In this document: one piece after another, positions 50,357 to 57,902 of the stretch
How positions within the stretch are numbered: the first letter of the stretch is position 1
How the letters are laid out: each line of letters opens with the position of its first letter
From: Micromonospora_G sp040676775
Lineage (GTDB): Bacteria; Actinomycetota; Actinomycetes; Mycobacteriales; Micromonosporaceae
Length of the DNA: 64,000 nt
Assembly: GCF_040676775.1 (NCBI RefSeq)
Contig: NZ_JBFAPP010000007.1
Span: forward strand, 62,001 to 126,000
Reading direction: 5' to 3'
Notes under the pieces: model-generated
Told to the model about the DNA's origin: nothing
Database searches by the model: none
What the model saw: only the letters and a program-made list of their open reading frames with translations
Translations under genes and position numbers: made by a program

Positions 50357-51706
50357 TCAGGCCGGTACGGCTGCCCGGTCGTCGGCGCGTACACCCGCGG
50401 GGCGGGGCAGCCCGTAGTTGTCCCGCAGCGTCGTCCCGGTGTACTCGGTCCGGAACAGGCCACGTCGTTGCAGGATCGGCACCACGTGGTCGACGAACGC
50501 GACCAGCCCCGACGGCAGCACCGCCGGCATGATGTTGAACCCGTCCGCGGCACCGTTGTCCCACCAGTGCTCGATCGCGTCGGCGACCTGCTCCGGGGTG
50601 CCGGCGAAGGTACGGTGCCCGCGACCGCCGCCGAGGCGCCCGATGAGCTGACGGACGGTCAACCGTTCCCGGCGGGCGAGGTTCACCACGAGGGTGTACC
50701 GGCTCTTCGCGCCCTCGATCTCGTCCTCGCCGGGCAGGTCGGCGGGAAGTTCGGCGTCCAGGTGCAGGTCCTCCGGCGCCACCCGGAGCCGTTCGGCGAG
50801 CTGACGCAGCGCGTACTCGGGTCGGATCAGTTCGTCGAGGTCGGCGTCGAGGCGCCGCGCCTCGGCTTCGGTGGAGCCGATCACCGGCACGATCCCGGGC
50901 AGGATCTTCACCGTGTCCGGGTCCCGCCCCAACGCCCCCGCCCGGGCCTTCAGGTCGGTGTAGAACGCCTGCGCGTCGGCGAGGGTCTGCTGCGCGGTGA
51001 AGACCGCCTCGGCGTACCGGGCGGCGAGCGCCTTGCCGTCGTCGGACGAGCCGGCCTGGACCAGCAGCGGGTGCCCCTGCGGTGACCGGGGCAGGTTCAG
51101 CGCCCCGGCGACCCGGAAGTACCGGCCGCGGTGCCCCGGCGGGTGCACCCGGGTGTCGTCACCCCAGATCCCGGTGGCCTTGTCGCCGAGCGGGGCGTCG
51201 TCCTGCCAACTGTCCCAGAGTTTGCGGGCCACGTCGATGAACTCGGCGGCCCTGGCGTACCGGTCGGCGTGCGCCGGCAGGTCGTCGAGGTTGAAGTTGC
51301 GGGCGGCGTCGGCGCCGGCGGTCGTCACGATGTTCCAGCCGGCTCGGCCGCCGCTGATGTGGTCGACCGAGGCGAACCGGCGGGCCAGGTTGTACGGCTC
51401 GTTGTACGTCGTCGACGCGGTCGCGATCAGCCCGATGTGGGTGGTGACCCCGGCCAGGGCGGTGAGCAGCACCGTCGGTTCCAGCGCTCCCGCCGGGCGG
51501 CGGCCGATGCTGTTCCACAGCACCGGGGAGTCGGCGAGGAACAACGAGTCGAGTTTGCCACGTTCGGCGGTCCGGGCCAGGTGTTGGTAGTGGGCGACGT
51601 CGGTGTGGGCGAACGGGTCGCTCTCCGGCAGCCGCCAGGCGGCCTCGTGGTGCCCGACGCTCATCAGGAACGCGTTCAGGTGCAGCTTCCCGGGTCGACC
51701 GGTCAT
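50357..51706 (-). CDS. NtaA/SnaA/DszA-family FMNH2-dependent monooxygenase (cluster C)
   Basis: This 449-residue luciferase-fold enzyme reads KLHLNAFLMSVGHHEAAWRL, LFLADSPVLWN, TASTTYNEPYNLARRFASVD and GRAGWNIVTTAGADAARNFN, the family signature. It shares the family with the cluster A enzyme but differs in the N-terminal substrate region (HHEAAW against GHISHGLW), so a different substrate is likely. The flavin reductase at 54405 in the same operon can supply FMNH2. ATG at 51706 follows GGAG. Confidence 0.9.
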   Translation of the reverse strand: MTGRPGKLHLNAFLMSVGHHEAAWRLPESDPFAHTDVAHYQHLARTAERGKLDSLFLADSPVLWNSIGRRPAGALEPTVLLTALAGVTTHIGLIATASTTYNEPYNLARRFASVDHISGGRAGWNIVTTAGADAARNFNLDDLPAHADRYARAAEFIDVARKLWDSWQDDAPLGDKATGIWGDDTRVHPPGHRGRYFRVAGALNLPRSPQGHPLLVQAGSSDDGKALAARYAEAVFTAQQTLADAQAFYTDLKARAGALGRDPDTVKILPGIVPVIGSTEAEARRLDADLDELIRPEYALRQLAERLRVAPEDLHLDAELPADLPGEDEIEGAKSRYTLVVNLARRERLTVRQLIGRLGGGRGHRTFAGTPEQVADAIEHWWDNGAADGFNIMPAVLPSGLVAFVDHVVPILQRRGLFRTEYTGTTLRDNYGLPRPAGVRADDRAAVPA

Positions 51707-51735
51707 GGCGACGGCTCCTTCACGGGGATCAGGGA

Positions 51736-52473
51736 TCAGATGGCGGCGTCGGGGACGCCGAGGGCGGCGAGCAGCAGTTCCCGGTACTCCTGGAACCGCG
51801 GATCGCGAGACGTACGCGGGGTCGGCAGGTCCAGGTCGAGGTCGACGGTGAACACCCCGTCGTCGATCACCACCACCCGGTCGGCGAGCAGGACCGCCTC
51901 GTCGACGTCGTGGGTGACCAGCAGCACCGCCGGCCGGTGCCGGGCGCACAGGTCCCGCAGCAGGCCGTGCATCCGGATCCGGGTCAGTGCGTCGAGAGCG
52001 CCGAACGGTTCGTCGGCCAGCAGCAGCTGCGGTTCGGTGACCAGCGACCGGGCCAACGCGACCCGCTGCTGCTCACCACCGGAGAGCTGGTTGGGCCAGG
52101 CCCGCTCCCGGCCGGCGAGCCCGACCTCGGCCAACGCGGCACGGGCCCGGGCGAACCGGTCCGGGCCACGTAACCCGAGGACCACGTTGTCGATCACCCG
52201 ACGCCACGGCAGCAGTCGGGAGTCCTGGAACACCACCGACACCTGCCGGGGGATCCGCAGCTCGCCGCCACCGGCGACGTCGTGGTCGAGCCCGGCCAGG
52301 GCCCGCAGCAGGGTGCTCTTCCCGGAGCCGCTGCGCCCGAGCAGGGCCACGAACTGGCCGGGGGCGATGTCCAGGTCGAGGTGATCCAGTACGGTCCGGG
52401 TCCCGAACCGGCGGACCAGCCCGGTGACCCGTACGGCGGGGTCGGTGGTCAGCTCGTCAGCGTACGGCGCCAT
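51736..52473 (-). CDS. ssuB: Sulfonate-type ABC transporter ATPase (cluster C)
   Basis: The 245-residue ATPase has Walker A GRSGSGKST, a Q-loop FQDSRLLPWRRV, signature LSGGEQQRVALARSL and Walker B LLADEPFGALDALTR. It is closely similar in arrangement to the cluster B SsuB. Its ATG overlaps the permease gene by 25 bases. It belongs to the leader-reductase-SsuA-SsuC-SsuB-monooxygenase-AKR operon. Confidence 0.9.
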   Translation of the reverse strand: MAPYADELTTDPAVRVTGLVRRFGTRTVLDHLDLDIAPGQFVALLGRSGSGKSTLLRALAGLDHDVAGGGELRIPRQVSVVFQDSRLLPWRRVIDNVVLGLRGPDRFARARAALAEVGLAGRERAWPNQLSGGEQQRVALARSLVTEPQLLLADEPFGALDALTRIRMHGLLRDLCARHRPAVLLVTHDVDEAVLLADRVVVIDDGVFTVDLDLDLPTPRTSRDPRFQEYRELLLAALGVPDAAI

Positions 52474-53315
52474 GACAGCACCCTCCGTTCGACGAGCCGC
52501 AGGGCGGCGTCGGAGAAGAACCCGAACAGCCCGTACACCGCCAACCCGACCACGATGATCTCCGTCTGGGCGTAGTTCTGGGCCTGGTACATCAGGTAGC
52601 CGATGCCGCTGGTGGCGTTGATCTGCTCCAGGACGATCAGCGACAGCCACGACCCGGTGACACCCAGCCGCAGGCCGATGAAGAACCCGGGCAGGGCACC
52701 GGGGACGACGACGTGCCGCAGGAACTGCCACCGGCTGTAGCCCTGCACCTGCGCCAGTTCCACGAAGCGGCTGTCGATGCCGGTGAGCGCGGCGTGGGTC
52801 TGGACGTACATGGTGACCGCGACCCCGAGGGCGATCACCACGACCTTGAACGTCTCGCCGATGCCGAGCCAGAGGATCAGCAGCGGAATCAGACCCAGCG
52901 ACGGAATCGCCCGTTTGATCTGGACCGGCCCGTCGATGACCGCCTCACCGACGCGGCTCAGTCCGGCGGCGACCGCCAGCGTCACCCCGGCGACCCCGCC
53001 GAACAGGAACCCGAGGGCAGCGCGCTGCAACGACGTCGCCACACTGTCCTGCAGTTTGCCGCTCTCGATCAGGTCCGCGGCGGTGGCCACCACCGTCCAC
53101 GGCGCGGACAGGATCCGCGGGTCGAGGACCGCGGTCGCGGAGGCGACCACCCAGACCGCGAGCAGCAGGACCGGGCCGATCGCCCGCCCGTACGGGATCG
53201 GTCGGCCCGGACCGAGACGCCGACGGCGCACCGGCGGCGCCGCGACGGTCGCGGTCGTGGGGGAGTGCGGCGCGGCAACGGTACGGGTCACCGTCGCCGG
53301 GTACGTGTCGGCCAT
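52449..53315 (-). CDS. ssuC: Sulfonate-type ABC transporter permease (cluster C)
   Basis: The 288-residue permease has six membrane segments and the coupling loop FVELAQVQGYSRWQFLRHVV followed by VPGALPGFFIGLRLG. It starts four bases after the binding-protein stop. Sequence around the loop differs enough from the cluster B SsuC to suggest an old paralogue rather than a recent copy. Confidence 0.92.
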   Translation of the reverse strand: MADTYPATVTRTVAAPHSPTTATVAAPPVRRRRLGPGRPIPYGRAIGPVLLLAVWVVASATAVLDPRILSAPWTVVATAADLIESGKLQDSVATSLQRAALGFLFGGVAGVTLAVAAGLSRVGEAVIDGPVQIKRAIPSLGLIPLLILWLGIGETFKVVVIALGVAVTMYVQTHAALTGIDSRFVELAQVQGYSRWQFLRHVVVPGALPGFFIGLRLGVTGSWLSLIVLEQINATSGIGYLMYQAQNYAQTEIIVVGLAVYGLFGFFSDAALRLVERRVLSWRRTLTS

Positions 53316-53319
53316 GCTC

Positions 53320-54408
53320 TCACTCCCGGTAGGCGGCGGCCACGGCCCGCGCCGCGATCGGTTCGAACCGGCGGTCGAACAGCTCCCCGGCGGTCGCGGT
53401 CGGCACGAAACCGCCCTGCGCCATCAGGTCGATCGTCTCCTGCTCCCACCCGATGGCCTTGTCCCAGTTGGCAGGGAAGACGGGCCGGTCGTCGACGGCC
53501 ACGATCCGCCTGCCGTCCTCGGCGGTGACGCCCTGGTCCTTGACGTAGTAATGGTCGATCCAGGCGTCGGGGTTCTCGTACGCCCACGTCTTCGCCCTGG
53601 CCCACAGGGGAATGAACGCGGCGACCGCCGCCGCCCTGGCCGGGTCGGTCAGCACCGACGTCGGGGCCCAGAGGACCGTCAGGTAGTCCAGCGCGGTGAT
53701 CTCGACTGCCCGGGCACCGTCGCTGCCGTACTGGCGCAGGTACTTCGTCAGGGTCGGCTCACCCAGCGGTGCCGCGTCGACCTGCCGGGCCTGCAGCGCA
53801 GTGAGGAACTGCGGGCTGTTGAGCGGCACCAGGGTGACGTCACCGGTACCCAGGCCGAGCTGCTTGAGCGTACGCAGCACCACCACACCCTGCGCCTGCC
53901 CCTGGGAGAACCCGATCTTCTTGCCGCGCAGGTCGGACAGCCCACCGATCGACGAACCCGGTGCGGTGGCGAGCTGGTAGTTCGGTTTCGTCCGGGCCTG
54001 CACCGCGACGATCCGCGCGTCGAAACCGATCGCCCGGGCCTGGATCGGTGGGATGCCGGCGTTCGAGGCCAGGTCGATGGAGTTGGCCCGGAAACCCTGG
54101 ATGACGTCCGGCCCGGCGCTGATGTTCGGCCAGTCCCGGACCACGAACGGCAGGTCGTCGAGGAGCCCGGCGGCCTGCAGTTGCAGGTGCGAGGTGTGGA
54201 TGGAGATCGTCAGCGCGGTGTCGGGCGGCACCGCACTCGGCAGCGGGTCACCGAGCCCGAGCGCGCCCCGCGCCGGTGCGTCGGCAGCGCACCCGGTCAG
54301 TCCCAGGGCTGCCGCGCCGACGATCGAGGACAGCACCGTACGCCGCCGCAACGGGGTGCCGTACGCGTGCAACGGGGTGCCGTACGCGTGCAACGGGGTC
54401 CGGGTCAT
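53320..54408 (-). CDS. ssuA: Sulfonate-type solute-binding lipoprotein (cluster C), Tat-like signal
   Basis: The 362-residue binding protein has LRRRTVLSSIVGAAALGLTGC, a twin-arginine-like signal ending in a lipobox cysteine near residue 40. The mature part carries NSIDLASNAGIPPIQARAIG and LRGKKIGFSQGQAQGVVVLR, typical of the SsuA/ThiY/NMT1 group. Upstream of the signal the segment HAYGTPL is repeated by a 21-base tandem duplication. Start ATG overlaps the reductase stop (ATGA); translation could instead begin later. Confidence 0.88.
   Translation of the reverse strand: MTRTPLHAYGTPLHAYGTPLRRRTVLSSIVGAAALGLTGCAADAPARGALGLGDPLPSAVPPDTALTISIHTSHLQLQAAGLLDDLPFVVRDWPNISAGPDVIQGFRANSIDLASNAGIPPIQARAIGFDARIVAVQARTKPNYQLATAPGSSIGGLSDLRGKKIGFSQGQAQGVVVLRTLKQLGLGTGDVTLVPLNSPQFLTALQARQVDAAPLGEPTLTKYLRQYGSDGARAVEITALDYLTVLWAPTSVLTDPARAAAVAAFIPLWARAKTWAYENPDAWIDHYYVKDQGVTAEDGRRIVAVDDRPVFPANWDKAIGWEQETIDLMAQGGFVPTATAGELFDRRFEPIAARAVAAAYRE
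54348..54400 (-). repeat. 21-bp tandem duplication in the binding-protein N-terminus
   Basis: CAACGGGGTGCCGTACGCGTG occurs as two perfect adjacent copies followed by a partial third (CAACGGGGT). On the coding strand it encodes HAYGTPL repeats placed before the Tat-like signal. Confidence 0.85.
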
Positions 54409-54935
54409 CGGATCGCCCCAGCAGGCTGTGTCCGCAGACCGGCGTACGCGCCCTGGTGGTACAGCAGCGGCGCCCCGTCGTCGCCGTGGCTGCCGGTGAG
54501 TGGCTGGGCGAGCACGATGCTGTGGTCACCGGCGGTGAGCCGGTCGACGACCCGGCAGAGCAGCCAGGTGAGCACCCCGTGCAGCAGCGGTACGCCGTAC
54601 GGACCCGGCTGCCAACCGGTGTGGGCGGCGAACCGGTCGATGCCGCTGACGGCGAAGGTCCGCGCCACGTCCTGCTGCGTCTCCGCGAGCAGGTGCACGG
54701 CGACGTACCCCGCCCGGGCCACCGTCGGCCAGGACGACGAGCCCCGGTCGAGGCAGAACGACACCAGCGGCGGTTCCAGGGACACGGACGTGAACGAGGT
54801 GGCGGTGAACCCGGCGGCGGGCAGGCCGCTGTCCGGGTCCGCTGGCGCGGTCACCACGGTGACCGTCGCGGCCTGCCGGCGCAGCAACGCCCGGAACTGA
54901 CCGGTGCCGACCGGGTCGAGCTCGGTGATCGTCAT
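54405..54935 (-). CDS. Flavin reductase (DIM6/NTAB-like), first structural gene of cluster C
   Basis: The 176-residue FMN-binding split-barrel reductase reads FRALLRRQAATVTVVTAPAD, TATSFTSVSLEPPLVSFCLD and GDHSIVLAQPL, the flavin_reduct domain signature. It generates reduced flavin for the monooxygenase of the operon. ATG at 54935 follows GAGGAG. The leader peptide ORF lies 246 bases upstream. Confidence 0.92.
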   Translation of the reverse strand: MTITELDPVGTGQFRALLRRQAATVTVVTAPADPDSGLPAAGFTATSFTSVSLEPPLVSFCLDRGSSSWPTVARAGYVAVHLLAETQQDVARTFAVSGIDRFAAHTGWQPGPYGVPLLHGVLTWLLCRVVDRLTAGDHSIVLAQPLTGSHGDDGAPLLYHQGAYAGLRTQPAGAIR

Positions 54936-55181
54936 CTTCTCCTCCTCAAGGGGGTGGAGCACGCGGGGTCGTCCCGCAACGGCGGGCACGGATGGATCGC
55001 GCGGACGGCAGCCGTACCCTGGCGCGCCGCGGGGCCACGACCCCGACGTCGGCGTCGGGCGCATGGCGCGATGAGAGTGGCCCGGCTGTTCGTGGGCGGG
55101 TCAGGGTGAGCCCGATACCCGAACCGGGTGATGGGGGAGGGGCGGGCAGGGCCCGTCGTCGGGCCGCGCCACGCGCGAGGG
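54936..55181 (-). promoter_or_regulatory. Leader-to-gene region of cluster C with possible attenuator
   Basis: This 246-base stretch separates the leader stop from the reductase gene. It contains the hairpins GGCCCG/CGGGCC (55149-55154 with 55159-55164) and CCCGAC/GTCGGG (55042-55047 with 55054-55059). One could terminate transcription when the leader is translated fully. No structural gene is evident. Confidence 0.4.
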
Positions 55182-55265
55182 TCAGCGCGGACAGAGGGCG
55201 CTGGCGTGCCGGACCAGGTCGACGTGCACGCGAGCGACGAGCAGGAGTACGTGTCGCTGTCGCAT
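55182..55265 (-). CDS. Cysteine-type leader peptide of organosulfur cluster C
   Basis: This 27-codon ORF ends RVHVDLVRHASALCPR. HVDLxRxxSALC is the form of leader peptides preceding sulfur-uptake operons in many actinobacteria, and it matches the cluster A leader in R-x-[FH]-V-D-[YL]-x-R and a late cysteine. An in-frame ATG three codons earlier is possible. It is the only ORF between the start region and the reductase. Confidence 0.8.
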   Translation of the reverse strand: MRQRHVLLLVARVHVDLVRHASALCPR

Positions 55266-55393
55266 GCAGACCATGCTCCAACCCGCACCACATAAGGTCA
55301 ACGCATCGACCATATGTTGAGAATCAGTGATACCACCGGGCGACAAACACGAGCTGGCCTGCGATGACATGACCCGCAAAACCCACCTGGCTT

Positions 55394-55404
55394 ATAGAAT
55401 ATTA
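55394..55404. promoter_or_regulatory. AT-rich element upstream of cluster C and def
   Basis: ATAGAATATTA sits in the only AT-rich pocket of the 55.3-55.5 kb region. It resembles the ATAGGAATTA word of clusters A and B, with one base inserted. It could serve cluster C (129 bases from the leader) or be unrelated. Confidence 0.25.
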
Positions 55405-55496
55405 AATCGACGGTCACCACTCTGAAGGAATCGTCGACCCACCACCGGTAGGCAGCCCGCTCACCGCCCCCGACCACGCGGCGATAACCTCACCCC

Positions 55497-56006
55497 ATGA
55501 CGATGCGGCCCATCAGGATCATCGGCGACGCCGTACTCCGCACCCCCTGCGAACCGGTCACCACCTTCGACGCCGAACTACGCGCCCTGGTCACCGACCT
55601 GATGGACACCCTCCTCGGCGCCCCCGGCCGAGCCGGCGTCGCCGCACCACAGATCGGCGTCAGCGCCCGCGTCTTCGTCTACGACGCCGACGGACACCGC
55701 GGCCACCTGATCAACCCCACCCTCGAACTCTCCACCGAACTCCAGGACGACGACGAAGGCTGCCTGTCCATCCCCGAGCTGTACTTCCCGACCCCACGCG
55801 CCATGCACGCCACCGCCCACGGCGTCGACCAACACGGCGAACCCAGCACCATCACCGGCAGCGGCTTCCTCGCCCGCGCCCTCCAACACGAAACCGACCA
55901 CCTCAACGGCCGCCTCTACGTCGACACCCTGCGCGGCGACACCCGCCGCCGGGCGCTGCGCGAAATCCGCGACGGCCGCTTCGCCGCACCCGGCCGCACC
56001 ACCTGA
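55497..56006 (+). CDS. def: Peptide deformylase
   Basis: This 169-residue metalloenzyme removes the formyl group from new N-termini. All three motifs are present: GVAAPQIG (47-54), EGCLS with metal ligand Cys89, and QHETDHLNG with His131, Glu132 and His135. It has no unusual insertions. The sequence GATAACCTCACCCC before the ATG suggests a -10 element and a nearly leaderless transcript. Confidence 0.95.
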   Translation: MTMRPIRIIGDAVLRTPCEPVTTFDAELRALVTDLMDTLLGAPGRAGVAAPQIGVSARVFVYDADGHRGHLINPTLELSTELQDDDEGCLSIPELYFPTPRAMHATAHGVDQHGEPSTITGSGFLARALQHETDHLNGRLYVDTLRGDTRRRALREIRDGRFAAPGRTT

Positions 56007-56026
56007 CCAACCCCACCCGGGAAAAC

Positions 56027-56797
56027 TCAGGCGACCCACTGGTCAAAACCGAGCTTCGCCACCAAAGCCAGCACCACCACCAGCAACACCAGCCGGACGA
56101 AACCCGAACCCCGCCGCAACGCCATCCGCGCACCCAACGCCGCACCCACCACGTTGCACACCGCCATCGCCGCACCCAACGACCACCACACCTGACCGGC
56201 GGAACCGAAAACCAGCAACGCGCCCAAATTCGTCCCCGCGTTGACCAACTTCGCCATCGCCGACCCGTGCACGAAATCGGCGCCCACCACCGCCGTGAAC
56301 GTCAACACCAGAAACGTGCCCGTACCCGGACCAATCAAACCGTCGTACAACGCGATCAGCCCACCAGCCACCGCGACCGCCACGACAACCCGACCCCGCG
56401 TACGTTTCCCCGGCTCCGCGACCACACCCAGCCGAGGCCGCAACGTCACGAACAACGCCACCCCAACCAACACCGCCAACACCACCGGCCGGTACGCCCC
56501 AGCCGGCACCACACCCGCCAACAACGCACCCACCCCGGCGGTCACCACCGCCAACACCCCCGCCGGCCCCGCCAACCACCAATCGATCTTCGTACGCCGG
56601 GCATACGTCACCGCCGCCGTAGCCGTACCCGCGATCGCCGCGAACTTGTTCGTCCCCAACGCCACCGGCAACGCCAACCCCGGCGCGGCGATCAACAACG
56701 CCGGCAACAACAGCAACCCACCACCACCGACCACGGCATCAACCCACCCCGCCGCCGCCGCAGCCACCAACAAACCCACCAACGCGCCATGATCCAC
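56027..56797 (-). CDS. TauE/SafE-family sulfite/sulfonate exporter
   Basis: The 256-residue membrane protein has seven to eight helices and the two repeated TSUP motifs: GWVDAVVGGGGLLLLPALLI with LGTNKFAAIAGTATAAVTYA near the N-terminus, and LYDGLIGPGTGTFLVLTFTA later. The family moves sulfite, sulfonates or related anions. Lying 0.8 kb from cluster C, it may relieve sulfite released by desulfonation, which is inference. Confidence 0.9.
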   Translation of the reverse strand: MDHGALVGLLVAAAAAGWVDAVVGGGGLLLLPALLIAAPGLALPVALGTNKFAAIAGTATAAVTYARRTKIDWWLAGPAGVLAVVTAGVGALLAGVVPAGAYRPVVLAVLVGVALFVTLRPRLGVVAEPGKRTRGRVVVAVAVAGGLIALYDGLIGPGTGTFLVLTFTAVVGADFVHGSAMAKLVNAGTNLGALLVFGSAGQVWWSLGAAMAVCNVVGAALGARMALRRGSGFVRLVLLVVVLALVAKLGFDQWVA

Positions 56798-56865
56798 GAC
56801 GCGGCATTATTCCGCCGCGACCACCGAACCCGACAAACCCTGTGGGCAGCCTCACCCGGGCAACA

Positions 56866-56976
56866 TCAACGCCCCCGCCGCCGACGCAACCCGATCCCCA
56901 ACGCCCCCAACAACACAAAGACCAACACCGAACAAAGCAGCACCTTGAAGATCACCCAGAAACTCTCCCACACCAC
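56866..56976 (-). CDS. 36-residue single-helix membrane protein
   Basis: GTG at 56976 or 56973 opens a frame reading WESFWVIFKVLLCSVLVFVL, then LGALGIGLRRRRGR: one helix followed by a basic stop-transfer tail. The start lies 16-19 bases from the divergent nuclease start, so both transcripts would be almost leaderless. The composition is convincingly protein-like, but no family was recognised. Confidence 0.45.
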   Translation of the reverse strand: MVWESFWVIFKVLLCSVLVFVLLGALGIGLRRRRGR

Positions 56977-56992
56977 CCCGTAAGGTGCAGAG

Positions 56993-57772
56993 GTGCGACT
57001 GGTCACCTTCAACCTCCTCCACGGCCGATCCCTGCACGACGGCATGGTGGACCAGACCCGACTGCACGACACCGTCACCGCCCTCGACGCCGACATCCTC
57101 GCCCTCCAAGAAGTCGACCGCGACCAAAGCCGCAGCGGCAACCTCGACCTCACCGCCATCGCCGCCCAAGCCCTCGACGCACCCACCCACCGCTTCGCCG
57201 CCGCCGTCGTCGGCACCCCCGGCGAAGGATTCCGCCCCCTCAACCACGACGACGACGGCCACGGCGAACCCCTCTACGGAGTCGGCCTCATCAGCCGCTA
57301 CCCAGCCCACTCCTGGCAAGTCACCCGACTCACCCCCGCACCCATCCGAGCCCCCCTCTACATCCCCGGCCCCGGCGGCGGACTCACCCTCCTCAACGAC
57401 GAACCCCGCGTACTACTCGCCGCCGTACTCGACACCCCCTACGGCCCCATCACCGCAGCCGCCACCCACCTCTCCTTCGTCCCCGGCTGGAACCTCCGCC
57501 AACTCCGCCAAGTCGTCCGCGCCCTACGCACCCTCCCCGCCCCCCGACTCCTCCTCGGCGACCTCAACCTCCCCGCCCGACTCGCCACCCTCACCTCCCG
57601 CTGGCACACCCTCGGCTGCGAACCCACCTACCCCTCCACCGCACCCCGAGTCCAACTCGACCACATCCTCGCCGACCCCCGAGGCCGCCAACGCCTACCC
57701 GCCGTCACCGCAGTAACCACCCCCGCAGCCACCATCTCCGACCACCGCCCCCTCGTCGTAGACCTCGGCTGA
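56993..57772 (+). CDS. Endonuclease/exonuclease/phosphatase (EEP) family protein
   Basis: The 259-residue protein begins MRLVTFNLLHGRSLHDG with the conserved Asn. It has the metal-binding ALQEVDRDQSRSG, the THLSF histidine and LLLGDLNLPA, and ends with VQLDHILAD and ISDHRPLVVDLG, the full EEP catalytic set. Substrates range from DNA to inositol phosphates and sphingolipids. TAAGGT 10 bases upstream looks like a -10 box, so the mRNA may be leaderless. Confidence 0.9.
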   Translation: MRLVTFNLLHGRSLHDGMVDQTRLHDTVTALDADILALQEVDRDQSRSGNLDLTAIAAQALDAPTHRFAAAVVGTPGEGFRPLNHDDDGHGEPLYGVGLISRYPAHSWQVTRLTPAPIRAPLYIPGPGGGLTLLNDEPRVLLAAVLDTPYGPITAAATHLSFVPGWNLRQLRQVVRALRTLPAPRLLLGDLNLPARLATLTSRWHTLGCEPTYPSTAPRVQLDHILADPRGRQRLPAVTAVTTPAATISDHRPLVVDLG

Positions 57773-57902
57773 CCCACCCACCACCACCAACCCGAAACCG
57801 GCAGCCGAGACCGAACCACCCACCCCCGACAACACGTCGTACCCGGGCAGTAACATCGCCCCCCGGCGGCAACCCCCGCGACCGCCAGAAGGCGGACACA
57901 CG

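Noticed and set aside
48137..51085. A 982-codon open frame on the plus strand
   Set aside because: It runs antisense to the CDF, AKR and monooxygenase genes, has composition of a frame shadow (Arg/Pro/Gly/His-rich) and no recognisable domain.
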